From positions 310,001-374,000 of the forward strand of contig NZ_AQYH01000010.1 of NCBI RefSeq assembly GCF_000380505.1: a DNA stretch of 64,000 bases, given 5' to 3'. The notes under the pieces were generated by a model. The model saw only the letters and a list, made by a program, of their open reading frames with translations. It was not told where the DNA came from and searched no databases. Source of the stretch: Kaistia granuli DSM 23481 (GTDB lineage Bacteria; Pseudomonadota; Alphaproteobacteria; Rhizobiales; Kaistiaceae). Positions 1-8,198 of this stretch are shown here, in pieces. Made by a program: the position numbers and the translations under genes. The first letter of the stretch is position 1; every line of letters begins with the position of its first letter.

Positions 1-1608
1 GATGGAGTTTCCGGCCTTGTCGAGCACCTCGCCGAAGGCGGGATTGGCGCTGCGCGAGCCGGACAGAGCACCGGCGAAGATCGCGGTGTTGTCGTATTTC
101 AGCACGTAGCGGCCGAACAGCATCGTGATGACCAACGGCAGGATGGTGACGACGACGCCGATCAGGAAGATGGAAAGCCCGTGCGACATGACGGTCTGAA
201 CCGCCTGCTGGCCGGACTGTAGGCCGACGACGGCGACGAAGCCGGCGAGGCCGAGATCGCGCAGCAAGGTCGAGGCGGCCGTCGGCATGTTGCCGATGGC
301 GAGGTTTCGGCTGCGGTACCAGCCGAACAGCAGGCCGGACAGCAGGGCGCCGCCGCCGCTGCCGAGCGTCAGCGGGATGGAACCGATGCGAACCACGGCC
401 AATCCGACGAGAAGGCCGACGACCAGGCCGAGGCCATGGAAGACGAAGTCCGTCTTGTCGCTCGGCAGGATGACCGTGCCAATCGACTTGGCCGCGCGCT
501 GCAGGTCCTGATCGGTGCCGTAGAGCGTTACGACGTCGCCGGCCTCGATCTTGGTTTCCGGCTGCATCGCCAGCGGCTTGTCGGCGCGCTTGACGCCGAC
601 GACATAGATGCCGTGGCGGAGATCCGCCCCGGCGAGGGCCCGGATCTCGGCGATCGTCTTGTCGACGAATTCCGGGCTGTTGATGGTGACGTCGCGCATC
701 GCCACGACGACATCCATGCCTTCGGACGATTGCAGTTCGGTGCCGATCGCCTGAGCGGCCGCGACCACGCCGGCGCGCCGGCCGACCAGCAGAACGATGT
801 CGCCATTGGCGAGGGGAAGATTGGGCTCTACGCCGATCAGCTTGCCGTTGCGCTTGATCCGCTCGAGCGTGAATGGGGCCTCGCCCGGTGCCGTCGCCTC
901 GACTTCGGCGACCGTCTGGCCGGCGGCCCGGCCGACCCGATAGATGCGGCCGACCAGATCGGGTGCGGCGGGGACCTCGCCGGGGCCATAGACGCGAACG
1001 CCGGCGAGCATCTCCGCCTCTGCCTTGATCGCGTCGTCGCGGATGCTGCGCCCCATCAGCCAGGGCAGCAGGTTGACGCAGACGAGGATCGCGCCAAACG
1101 AACCGAAGATGTAGGTGACGGCATAGCCGACGGCGACGTTGCCCTGCAGGCGCTGCACTTCCTCGGCGGCGAGGCCAAGCTTGCCGATCGCCGAGCTGGC
1201 CGTGCCGATGATCGCGGATTGCGTGAGGCCGCCGGCGGCGATGCCGGCCGCGAGGCCCTTGTCGAGGCCGAACATCCGCGCCAGTACCACGACGGTGATC
1301 AGCCCGCTGACGGCGAGGACGACCGCCATGGCGATCTCGCGCACCGAGTGACGGCCGAGCGAGCGGAAGAACTGCGGCCCGCTCTCGAAGCCGACCGCGT
1401 AGATGAAGAGCGCGAAGAGGACCGACTTGACGCCGTTGTCGATGGTGACGCCGACCTGGCTGATCAGCACGGCGACCAGCAGCGAGCCGGCGACGCCGCC
1501 CAGCTGGAATTTGCCGAACTGGATCTTGCCGATGGCATAACCGCCGGCCAGAGATAGAAAGAGCGCAATCTCCGGAGACTGTCGAAAAATCTCGTGAATC
1601 CAGTTCAT
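1..1608 (-). CDS. Aspartate:alanine exchanger family (AspT/YidE) transporter, 3' end cut by window edge
   Basis: This is an inner-membrane secondary transporter of the AspT/YidE/YbjL type (aspartate:alanine antiporter family). 536 residues are visible and the frame is open to base 1, so only a short C-terminal piece is missing compared with the usual 540-560 residues. Layout: N-terminal membrane half (about residues 10-185, with hydrophobic segments near 12-30, 40-56, 62-76, 92-112 and 158-182), two cytoplasmic RCK_C/TrkA-C domains (about 205-290 and 293-378), then a second membrane half from about 388. The duplicated membrane repeat around two RCK_C domains is diagnostic of the family. The ATG at 1606-1608 is preceded by GGAGG at good spacing. 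It stands alone here. The substrate cannot be told from sequence; many members are annotated only as putative transporters. Confidence 0.9.
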   Translation of the reverse strand, partial: MNWIHEIFRQSPEIALFLSLAGGYAIGKIQFGKFQLGGVAGSLLVAVLISQVGVTIDNGVKSVLFALFIYAVGFESGPQFFRSLGRHSVREIAMAVVLAVSGLITVVVLARMFGLDKGLAAGIAAGGLTQSAIIGTASSAIGKLGLAAEEVQRLQGNVAVGYAVTYIFGSFGAILVCVNLLPWLMGRSIRDDAIKAEAEMLAGVRVYGPGEVPAAPDLVGRIYRVGRAAGQTVAEVEATAPGEAPFTLERIKRNGKLIGVEPNLPLANGDIVLLVGRRAGVVAAAQAIGTELQSSEGMDVVVAMRDVTINSPEFVDKTIAEIRALAGADLRHGIYVVGVKRADKPLAMQPETKIEAGDVVTLYGTDQDLQRAAKSIGTVILPSDKTDFVFHGLGLVVGLLVGLAVVRIGSIPLTLGSGGGALLSGLLFGWYRSRNLAIGNMPTAASTLLRDLGLAGFVAVVGLQSGQQAVQTVMSHGLSIFLIGVVVTILPLVITMLFGRYVLKYDNTAIFAGALSGSRSANPAFGEVLDKAGNSI

Positions 1609-2177
1609 CGCGACCTCCAACGAAGTTGGCCTATAGCTGGATATCAAAACACTCCAATGTCAAATAACAAAGACTCATTCGACAATCGGAGCAAATTTTC
1701 TTCTTGAGTTGACGGTAATCAAGACAAAACGGTGGCTATATGTCCTTGGGCATTTTCTAAGTTGTGGTGACGTTTCGGCAGGCCGTCTCGGGTCGAACCC
1801 GGATGTGACGCAGGTTCGCCATGCGGGCGGCAATCATGAGGCGGCGGCAGGCTGAATATCGGGAAAGTCCGTCAGCACGATGATCAGGCGGATGCGTGAT
1901 CAATACAGCGGGGATTTTGGTCCATTTCGCAACCGGCCCTGTTCGTTCCAGTGGTTGTGCGAGCGGGTGCACGTCCTGTTTTTCCACGCAACCGCCAAGA
2001 TGCGGCCGGCGTGGGCGTCCGAAGCCGCGTCGTGGTATGGATTCCGTCTGGCTACGCAACAGGCGGCGCCGGTCTGATCGTCGTGTATAACGGCGATTAA
2101 TTTGGGTCATGGGGTTCCAAACGGCGGTTCGACCTCCTATATCACCACTGCGCGACGACGAAAGACGAAGCGCGTGA
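1609..2177. other. Intergenic region between the exchanger and the initiator tRNA
   Basis: About 570 bases without a convincing gene. The first 150 bases are AT-rich and must hold the promoter of the exchanger (minus strand). A TTGACG at about 1709 on the plus strand could be a -35 element for the tRNA side, but no well-spaced -10 follows. Short open frames on both strands lack ribosome sites and have unprotein-like, Arg/Pro-rich composition. Confidence 0.5.
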
Positions 2178-2254
<77 letters not shown>

Positions 2255-2262
2255 GCATGACG

Positions 2263-2295
2263 AAAAGCCCTGGATCGCAAGATCCGGGGCTTTTT
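2263..2295 (+). terminator. Rho-independent terminator of the initiator tRNA (probably bidirectional)
   Basis: Stem AAAAGCCCTGGATC / GATCCGGGGCTTTTT with loop GCAA, ending in a T run. Read on the minus strand it also ends in a T run, so it can stop the ABC operon transcribed from the right. Confidence 0.85.
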
Positions 2296-2613
2296 GTTCG
2301 TCCAGGGCCCCCGCCAGCGGCCATCGCTGCCAGGCTGGCGCCTGGAGTTTCCCGTTGATCTTGAATGTGCCGAAACCTCGTCGGCGAACTGGCCGGAGCA
2401 GGCGGCGCCCAGCGGCGCGCTGGCCCTCAGCGAGACGTCGAGGCCAGCCTCCAGCGCTTGGCGATCGGCACGCGCGACATTTCGAACGAGGCGCCGGCAA
2501 TGGACAATAGCTGGCAGCTCTGCGCTCGGTCCGGATGCCGACATCTTGGGCCGGCACCCGGATCTCGCCCTCGATCCGGATGGTCGAGCTGTTCGGTCGC
2601 CCGTCCGCCGGGA
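2296..2613. other. Unassigned stretch downstream of livM, possibly a decayed coding sequence
   Basis: About 320 bases between the tRNA terminator and the stop codon of the LivM-like gene. On the minus strand pieces of protein-like sequence appear in different frames (for example around 2300-2400 and 2480-2600), none with a start codon and ribosome site. It may be a frameshifted remnant or simply 3' untranslated sequence of the ABC operon. I do not recognise a family. Confidence 0.2.
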
Positions 2614-3579
2614 CTAGTCCCGGCGCAGTCGATAGGGCGGCGGCAGCTTGAAGAAGCGGCCCAGTAGGCCCTCCGGGAAAAGCACGACCACGGCGATGAA
2701 GGCAACGCCGGTCACCAGCAGCCAGTAATTGCCGATGGTCTCCGAGAGATAGCCTTCCATGTACTTGACGCCGATGGCACCGATGAAGGCCGCCATCAGC
2801 ACGCCCTTGCCGCCGACCGCCGCCCAGATCAGGATCTCCGTCGACAGCGCCAGGCCGATCACGGCCGGCGAGACGAAGTTGAACTGCGTGGCGAACAGTC
2901 CGCCGGCGAGCCCGGCGACACCGCCCGAGAGGGCCAGCGCCACCATTTTCCAAAGCGGTACGAAATAGCCGAGGCTCATGATGCGGCGCTCGTCGCAGCG
3001 TATGCCGCGCAGCACCGTGCCATAGGGCGAGCGCTCGACGGCGAGCAGGAACAGGAAGGCAAGCAGCGCGAAGCCCAGCACGAGAAGGTAGCCGGCCAGC
3101 GGGTCGGCGCTATCGAGTCCGCCGGGCAGGGGCAGCGGCGGCACGTCGAGGATGCCGTTGAAGCCGCCGATGAAGCGCCAGTTGGTCGTCACCCGCTCGG
3201 CGATGACCGCGGCGGCGATGGTGATGATGCCGAAATAGGCGGTGCGCAGTCCCTTGCCGAAGAACAGCGCCGCGCCGACCAGTCCGCCGAACGCGGTACC
3301 GGCGGCGATGGCCAGCAGCAGGCCGAGCCAGGGCGAGGCCGGGATGCCCGGCAGCATCCCCTTGGCGGTCAGCGACATGGCGTAGGCGCCGGCGCCGAAG
3401 AACAGTGCCTGGCCGAAGCTCACCAGGCCGCCCTGTCCCCAGATGAAGGCGAGGCTGATCGCGGCAATGCCATAGATCAGGAGCTGGCCGAACATGGCGA
3501 GCTCCCAATGACCCAGAAGCAGCGGCAGCAGCGCAAGTACGGCCCAGACCGCGAGTGTCGGAAGAAGACGAACCATCAT
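2614..3579 (-). CDS. LivM/UrtC-type ABC transporter permease
   Basis: Second membrane subunit of a branched-chain amino acid or urea/amide type ABC importer, 321 residues. It shows the LivM-family layout of many hydrophobic segments and the conserved stretches GQGGLVSFGQALFFG (about residues 44-58) and the cytoplasmic loop carrying RGIRCDERR that contacts the ATPases. The start ATG (3577-3579) overlaps the stop of the preceding permease gene as ATGA, so translation is coupled. A longer frame runs upstream through the permease gene but is only a shadow. Last gene of a five-gene minus-strand operon that reads binding protein, UrtD-like, UrtE-like, LivH-like, LivM-like. Confidence 0.9.
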   Translation of the reverse strand: MMVRLLPTLAVWAVLALLPLLLGHWELAMFGQLLIYGIAAISLAFIWGQGGLVSFGQALFFGAGAYAMSLTAKGMLPGIPASPWLGLLLAIAAGTAFGGLVGAALFFGKGLRTAYFGIITIAAAVIAERVTTNWRFIGGFNGILDVPPLPLPGGLDSADPLAGYLLVLGFALLAFLFLLAVERSPYGTVLRGIRCDERRIMSLGYFVPLWKMVALALSGGVAGLAGGLFATQFNFVSPAVIGLALSTEILIWAAVGGKGVLMAAFIGAIGVKYMEGYLSETIGNYWLLVTGVAFIAVVVLFPEGLLGRFFKLPPPYRLRRD

Positions 3580-4433
3580 TTGCGGCGAAGCCCCGACAGA
3601 CCGGTGGGAAGGAAGCGGATGGTGACGATCGCCAGCAGGAACACCACGATCTGCGCCACGACGGGGGTCCACCAGGCGGACACCAGCGTCGTCGAGCCGC
3701 CGATGACGACGGAACCCCAGATCGCGCCGACCGGACTTCCGACGCCACCGACCAGGATCGACAGGAAGGCGGGCAGGACGAAGCCCATGCCCATCTGCGG
3801 ATCGACGCTCATCAGCGGCGCCATCACCGCGCCGGAGAGGCCGGCGAGACCCGCGCCGACGCTGAAGGTGGTCCGATCGAGGCGGCGCATGTTGATGCCG
3901 AGGCACTGCGCCATCTGGCGGTTGGCCATGGCCGCACGGGCGGCGAGGCCGATGGAGGTACGGTACAGCACCAGGAACACCGCGAGCGCGACCAGGATGG
4001 CGATCAGCATCACCACCAGCCGGTAGGACGAGTAGGAGACGCCGAGAAACTGGACCGGCTCCGTCAGCGGCGCGATCACCTGCTGCGATTGCGCGCCAAA
4101 CACGATGACAATCGCCTGGCGGATCGCCAGCGACAGGCCCCATGTCGCGAGGATCGTGTCGACGGGCCTGTCATAGATGAAGCGCAGGATCGCGGCGTCG
4201 CATAGCAACCCGACGATCGCGACGGCGACGAAGGCCATAGGCACCGCCAGAAAGAACGGCACGCCGACGCCCTGCGCCACCAGCACCGTATAGGCGCCGA
4301 GCAGGAAGAATTCGCCATGGGCGAGGTTGATCACCTGCATCAGGCCGAAGATGACCACCAGCCCGATGCAGACCAGCAGCAGGACCGAGATGTAGTTCAG
4401 GGCGTCGAGCCCCAGACCGAAGAATGTCGCCAT
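3576..4433 (-). CDS. LivH/UrtB-type ABC transporter permease
   Basis: First membrane subunit of the same importer, 285 residues with about eight hydrophobic segments. The family signature FGLMQVINLAHGEFFLLG lies near residues 29-46, and AMANRQMAQCLGIN near 170-183 is the cytoplasmic loop that meets the ATP-binding subunits. Starts four bases after the stop of the UrtE-like ATPase and ends in an ATGA overlap with the LivM-like gene. The family covers leucine/isoleucine/valine, urea and short-chain amide importers; sequence alone does not choose between them. Confidence 0.9.
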   Translation of the reverse strand: MATFFGLGLDALNYISVLLLVCIGLVVIFGLMQVINLAHGEFFLLGAYTVLVAQGVGVPFFLAVPMAFVAVAIVGLLCDAAILRFIYDRPVDTILATWGLSLAIRQAIVIVFGAQSQQVIAPLTEPVQFLGVSYSSYRLVVMLIAILVALAVFLVLYRTSIGLAARAAMANRQMAQCLGINMRRLDRTTFSVGAGLAGLSGAVMAPLMSVDPQMGMGFVLPAFLSILVGGVGSPVGAIWGSVVIGGSTTLVSAWWTPVVAQIVVFLLAIVTIRFLPTGLSGLRRK

Positions 4434-4437
4434 CGCG

Positions 4438-5142
4438 TCAAAGACCCATGTTCTGCGTGATCAGCTCAGGCTCAGCGATCAATCGAGCAGTGAGGCTCTC
4501 GCCCGTAATCAATCCGTTCTCGAGGAAGGCCACCCGTTCGGCGAGGATCTCGACCATCTCGAAATTCTGCTCGATGACGATCACGGTCAGCCCCTCGGTG
4601 GCGCTGATCGTGCTCAGCTTCTCGGCGATCTCGTGGACGATGTTGGGCTGGATTCCCTCGGACGGTTCGTCCAGCAGCAGCAGCTTCGGCCGCCCGATCA
4701 GCGCGCGCGCAATGGCGAGCTGCTGCATCTGGCCGCCCGACATGGTGCCGGCGCGTTGCGTCTGGCGCTCGCGCAGGATCGGGAACCAGTCGTAGATCTG
4801 GTCCAGATATTCGAGCCCCAGCTTGGGCTTGCCGATGACGCCCATGCGCAGGTTTTCGAGAATGGTGAAATCGCCGAAGATCTCGCGACCCTGCGGCACA
4901 TAGGCGACGCCCATATTGCTGATCCGGTGCGCCGGCATGCCGCCGATCGGCGTGCCCTCCAGCCGGATCTCTCCGGCCGACGGCTTCACCAGCCCCATGA
5001 TGGTCTTGGCGAGCAGGGTCTTGCCCATGCCGTTGCGACCCATGATCGCCAGCCGCTCGCCGGGAGTGACCTTCAGGTCGATGCCCTTGAGGACGTCGGC
5101 GCCGCGTGCATAGCCGGATCGGACACCCTGGATCTCAAGCAT
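4438..5142 (-). CDS. LivF/UrtE-type ABC transporter ATP-binding protein
   Basis: 234-residue ATPase of the importer. Walker A GRNGMGKT at residues 35-42, ABC signature MSGGQ at about 134-138, and Walker B LLLLDEP at about 154-160 are all intact. The GRNGMGKT form, a Gln-rich signature and length match the UrtE branch slightly better than classic LivF. The start ATG lies inside the last codons of the UrtD-like gene (8-base overlap), typical of a tightly coupled operon. Confidence 0.9.
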   Translation of the reverse strand: MLEIQGVRSGYARGADVLKGIDLKVTPGERLAIMGRNGMGKTLLAKTIMGLVKPSAGEIRLEGTPIGGMPAHRISNMGVAYVPQGREIFGDFTILENLRMGVIGKPKLGLEYLDQIYDWFPILRERQTQRAGTMSGGQMQQLAIARALIGRPKLLLLDEPSEGIQPNIVHEIAEKLSTISATEGLTVIVIEQNFEMVEILAERVAFLENGLITGESLTARLIAEPELITQNMGL

Positions 5143-5899
5143 GACGATCTCCCAGATAGGCTGCGCGCACCTCCGGATCGGCGCGCACCTCGTCGTAGCT
5201 GCCCTCGCGCAGCACCTCGCCGCGCATCATGACGATCAGCGGGCAGGCGAGGCTGCGAACGAAGGTCATGTCATGCTCGATGACGAGAATGGCGGCGCCG
5301 GTGGTCTGGTTGATCCGGTGGATCAGGTCGATGGTCGCCTGCGTCTCGGTCGCGGTCATGCCGGCCGTCGGCTCGTCGAGCAGCAGCAGCTTCATGCCGC
5401 GCGCAACCAGCATCAGGATTTCCAGGCGCTGCTTGATGCCGTGCGGCAATTGCGAGGCGATCTTGTCGCCATACTCTGCGAGGCCCGCCTCTTCCAGCAT
5501 GGCGAGGGCGCCGGCGCGATCGCCGCGCCAGCGCAAGGTGTCCCAGACCTTGCCGCCGGTCGCCCGGGCGGCAAGGGAGACTTCCATGTGCTCCATGACA
5601 GTCAGGTCGGAGAGCACGCCGGGCACCTGGAATTTGCGCCCGACGCCCATGCGGCTGACACGATGTGCGCTGAGGCCGGAAATCCGGCTCCCTTCCAGCG
5701 TCGCCGTGCCGGCATCCGGGGTCAGCACCCCGGTCAACACGTTGAACAGGGTGCTCTTTCCGCAACCGTTCGGCCCGACGATGCACTTGATCCCGGCGGC
5801 ACCGAGCGAGAAGCTCACCCCTTGCAGGGCATGGATGCCGCCGAAGCTCTTGCGCAATCCGTCAATGTTCAGGAAGTCGACGGTCACAGACGGCCCCAT
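5135..5899 (-). CDS. LivG/UrtD-type ABC transporter ATP-binding protein
   Basis: 254-residue ATPase of the same importer. Walker A GPNGCGKS (about residues 42-49), Walker B LLLLDEPTAGM and H-loop VIEHDM are present; the signature region reads LPHGIKQRLEI, as in LivG/UrtD, which lack the canonical LSGGQ. The GVGRKFQVPGVL stretch resembles UrtD. I chose the ATG at 5897-5899 because it overlaps the stop codon of the binding-protein gene as TGATG; another in-frame ATG four codons upstream (5909-5911) is possible. Confidence 0.88.
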   Translation of the reverse strand: MGPSVTVDFLNIDGLRKSFGGIHALQGVSFSLGAAGIKCIVGPNGCGKSTLFNVLTGVLTPDAGTATLEGSRISGLSAHRVSRMGVGRKFQVPGVLSDLTVMEHMEVSLAARATGGKVWDTLRWRGDRAGALAMLEEAGLAEYGDKIASQLPHGIKQRLEILMLVARGMKLLLLDEPTAGMTATETQATIDLIHRINQTTGAAILVIEHDMTFVRSLACPLIVMMRGEVLREGSYDEVRADPEVRAAYLGDRHA

Positions 5900-7095
5900 C
5901 AGACGCTGCACTGATCCGGAGCAGCGACCTTGCCGATATACTCTTCCATCGCCAGCTTGCCGCCCTGGACGGAGGCAATCAGGATGTTGAGGTCGACATG
6001 GCGGTCCGACGGCCGCAGCGTGACCTCGCCATTGCCGGACATCTGAGTCTGGTTGGGCAGCGCGGCCATGATCGCGGCCTTGTCGTCCGTGTCGGCCTTG
6101 CGCACGGCGTTCAGGTAGAACTTGGTCAGCCCGTAATGCGCATCGGCATAGTAGGTGACGACCACGTCATCGCCGAACATCTTGCGCTGCTTGGCAACGA
6201 ATTCCTGCGCCTCGGGGCGGTCGAGCGACTGCATGAACGGCAGCGGCGCGATGATGCCCTCGGCCTCGCTGCCGCTGAAGCCCGGCAGGTAGTTCTCGTT
6301 GAAGCCGAGGAACGAGAGACCGACCTTGCCCTTCAGGCCCGAGGCGGCGAACTGCTTGACGAAGGTGACGCCATCGGCGCCCGGCAGGGTCAGGATGACG
6401 AAGTCGGTGCCGGATTCCTCGATCTTGCGCAGCGTCGGCGCGAAATCCTTCATGCCGAACGGCGTGTATTCCTCGCCGGCGACGGCGCCGCCGGTCGATT
6501 CGATCTTGGCGCGGATCGCCGCGTTCATCTTCTGCGGCCAGGTGTAGTCGGCGCCGAACAGATAGAAGCGCTTGGCGCCCTTGCCAGCCAGGAATGGGAT
6601 CAGCGGCTCGACGAAATGGGCCGGCACGGCGCTGTAGCAGGCCATCCACGGGCTGCAGACGCCACCCTCATAGTCCGTCGCGTAGAGCAGCGGGGTCTTG
6701 CCGCGCTCGATGGTAGACTTGATGGCGTCGCGGTTGGCACTGGTCACCGGGCCGACGATGGCGTTCACGGCATCGCGGCGGATCAGCTGCGTCGCGCGCT
6801 CGACGGCGGTGCGCGGATCGGTCTTGTCGTCGGCCTGGACGATCTCGATCTGCCGGCCGAGCACGCCGCCATCGGCATTGAACTCGTCGACGGCCATCTT
6901 GACGCCCTGCATGCCCTGCTGGGCAAAGAGCTCCAGGCCACCGGAGAACGGCAGCAGGACGCCGAGCTTGAACGGCTCGGCCTGTGCCCGCGCCAGGCTG
7001 GGCATGCCCAGCGGCAAGGTCAGCGCCGCGGCGCCGCCCAGGAAGGAGCGACGGCTCAGGTGGCCGCCCAGAATGAAGTTTTTCTCTCGCGTCAT
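5899..7095 (-). CDS. Tat-exported periplasmic binding protein of a urea/amide/branched-chain type ABC importer
   Basis: 398-residue solute-binding protein, first gene of the five-gene importer operon. The N terminus has a twin-arginine signal: LSRRSFLGG at residues 13-21, hydrophobic stretch AALTLPLGM, cleavage near ARAQA at about residue 39. The mature part is a Peripla_BP_5/6 domain with FYLFGADYTWP and DADAHYG-like elements resembling AmiC/UrtA rather than LivJ. Start: the ATG at 7093-7095 has a GGGGG ribosome site six bases away; an ATG two codons earlier (7101) lies directly on that site. No urease or amidase lies nearby, so the substrate stays open. A promoter with an embedded palindrome lies just upstream. 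Confidence 0.9.
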   Translation of the reverse strand: MTREKNFILGGHLSRRSFLGGAAALTLPLGMPSLARAQAEPFKLGVLLPFSGGLELFAQQGMQGVKMAVDEFNADGGVLGRQIEIVQADDKTDPRTAVERATQLIRRDAVNAIVGPVTSANRDAIKSTIERGKTPLLYATDYEGGVCSPWMACYSAVPAHFVEPLIPFLAGKGAKRFYLFGADYTWPQKMNAAIRAKIESTGGAVAGEEYTPFGMKDFAPTLRKIEESGTDFVILTLPGADGVTFVKQFAASGLKGKVGLSFLGFNENYLPGFSGSEAEGIIAPLPFMQSLDRPEAQEFVAKQRKMFGDDVVVTYYADAHYGLTKFYLNAVRKADTDDKAAIMAALPNQTQMSGNGEVTLRPSDRHVDLNILIASVQGGKLAMEEYIGKVAAPDQCSV

Positions 7096-7149
7096 GATCA
7101 TCCCCCTGTTTCGCTGCGCTTGTCTTCGCAAGACGGCAGCAGATGGAGG

Positions 7150-7178
7150 GATAATTTCATGTGTACACAAACAGTCAA
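7150..7178 (-). promoter_or_regulatory. Candidate promoter with palindromic operator for the five-gene ABC operon
   Basis: On the minus strand TTGACT (7173-7178) and ATTATC (7150-7155) are 17 bases apart, a plausible sigma-70 promoter about 50 bases before the start codon. The perfect palindrome TGTGTACACA (7160-7169) sits in the spacer, a usual place for a repressor site. Confidence 0.45.
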
Positions 7179-7541
7179 GCCAGTCCTGATATCTTTCTGT
7201 TGGATGCTCACAAATTGCGCAATCTGATTTAAAATGGCGCTCATAAAGCAATGCTCACGGTGGTTCCGAAGGGGTGGGCTCCTGTGTGACTCAACGGAGA
7301 TTGTTCCTCATCACATGAGTTTGCCTGCCGACGCCGCCAGCAACCTCGGAAGGGGCGCAAGGATCCCTGCCGGGGGATTGGAGCATTGGCTTCGCCCCAT
7401 CCGCGGTGCCGGACAGTCGTCGCCTCCGCGTCACGACCCCGTCTTGCTCCATGCAAGCGCCTGAGCGGCGGAGGTTGCATCCCGCGGAGCTATATCGATC
7501 GGCATATTGATTCAAAGCGCCGGAAATCGTTGTCTTTTTGC
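7179..7541. other. Divergent intergenic region between ABC operon and SxtJ gene
   Basis: About 360 bases. A second perfect palindrome, ATTGCGCAAT, lies at 7214-7223. The rest has no convincing gene; overlapping short frames have no ribosome site. It must also contain the promoter for the SxtJ/carbamoyltransferase unit, which I could not pin down. Confidence 0.4.
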
Positions 7542-7985
7542 ATGACGCACGCAAAGCAATCCCTGATCGAACCACTCGTCGAGCAAACGATCGAAGGACC
7601 GTCGAACCGGAGCTTTGGCTATACCGTCGGTGGCATCCTTCTCGGATTGGTGCTGCTTCGATGGCTGATATCGGGCCACATGACGCCGTTTTTGATCGGG
7701 CTAGGGGCGATCGGAGCGGTGCTGGTTCTATTGGCGCTGGTGGCTCCGGCGACCCTCACGGTTCCCAATCAGCTCTGGGGCAAGCTGGGCCTGCTCCTGT
7801 TCAAGATCGTCAATCCGATCGTGATGTTCCTGATCTACGCCACGACCTTCGTGCCGATCGGACTGTTCCTGAGGTGGCGGGGCCACGATCCGCTCGCCGC
7901 CTCGTTCGACCGCAACGCGGATACCTATTGGATTTCGCGGTCGACGGGCGATATGGAGCCGTCTTCCATGCGCAATCAGTTCTGA
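7542..7985 (+). CDS. SxtJ-family membrane protein
   Basis: 147-residue protein with three hydrophobic segments (about 27-45, 48-70, 82-112) and the conserved tail DPLAASFDRNADTYWISR (about 117-134) that is typical of SxtJ proteins. Members are nearly always encoded beside a NodU/CmcH-type carbamoyltransferase and a small DUF5989 protein, as here; a role in anchoring or assisting the carbamoyltransferase is assumed but not proven. The ATG at 7542 is chosen over upstream in-frame starts because it gives the family length; its ribosome site is weak. Confidence 0.82.
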   Translation: MTHAKQSLIEPLVEQTIEGPSNRSFGYTVGGILLGLVLLRWLISGHMTPFLIGLGAIGAVLVLLALVAPATLTVPNQLWGKLGLLLFKIVNPIVMFLIYATTFVPIGLFLRWRGHDPLAASFDRNADTYWISRSTGDMEPSSMRNQF

Positions 7986-8036
7986 CGTCACTCGGGCGAG
8001 GCTGGTCCCCGCCCTCGTTGAACCGGGAGATCCAAA

Positions 8037-8186
8037 ATGGAAATGGTGCGTGAACTGTGGTCCTACATGGGCAGCCGCAAGAAGTTCTGGCTGCTTCCGA
8101 TCTTCGTCATGGTCGGCGTTTTCGGCACCTTGGTTGTCCTGACGCAGGGCACGGCCGTGGCTCCCTTCATCTATACGCTGTTCTGA
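8037..8186 (+). CDS. DUF5989 family small membrane protein
   Basis: 49-residue single-pass membrane protein: short N terminus with ELWSYMGSRKKFWLLP, then a hydrophobic segment about residues 18-45. This is the form of the DUF5989 proteins found between sxtJ-like and carbamoyltransferase genes. It starts 51 bases after the SxtJ gene with GGGAG upstream and ends 12 bases before the carbamoyltransferase start, so the three are one operon. Function unknown. Confidence 0.85.
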   Translation: MEMVRELWSYMGSRKKFWLLPIFVMVGVFGTLVVLTQGTAVAPFIYTLF

Positions 8187-8198
8187 TCGCGGCCCCCG

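Noticed and set aside
436-1557. 373-residue plus-strand frame at the left edge
   Set aside because: Antisense of the AspT-type exchanger, whose membrane helices and RCK_C domains are clear on the minus strand.
1757-2110. 117-residue frame in the gap before the initiator tRNA
   Set aside because: Arg/Pro-rich, no ribosome site, no similarity to anything I know.
2614-7095. Calling the left ABC operon a urea transporter outright
   Set aside because: Several parts look Urt-like, but there is no urease or urea amidolyase nearby and the binding protein could equally fit amides.
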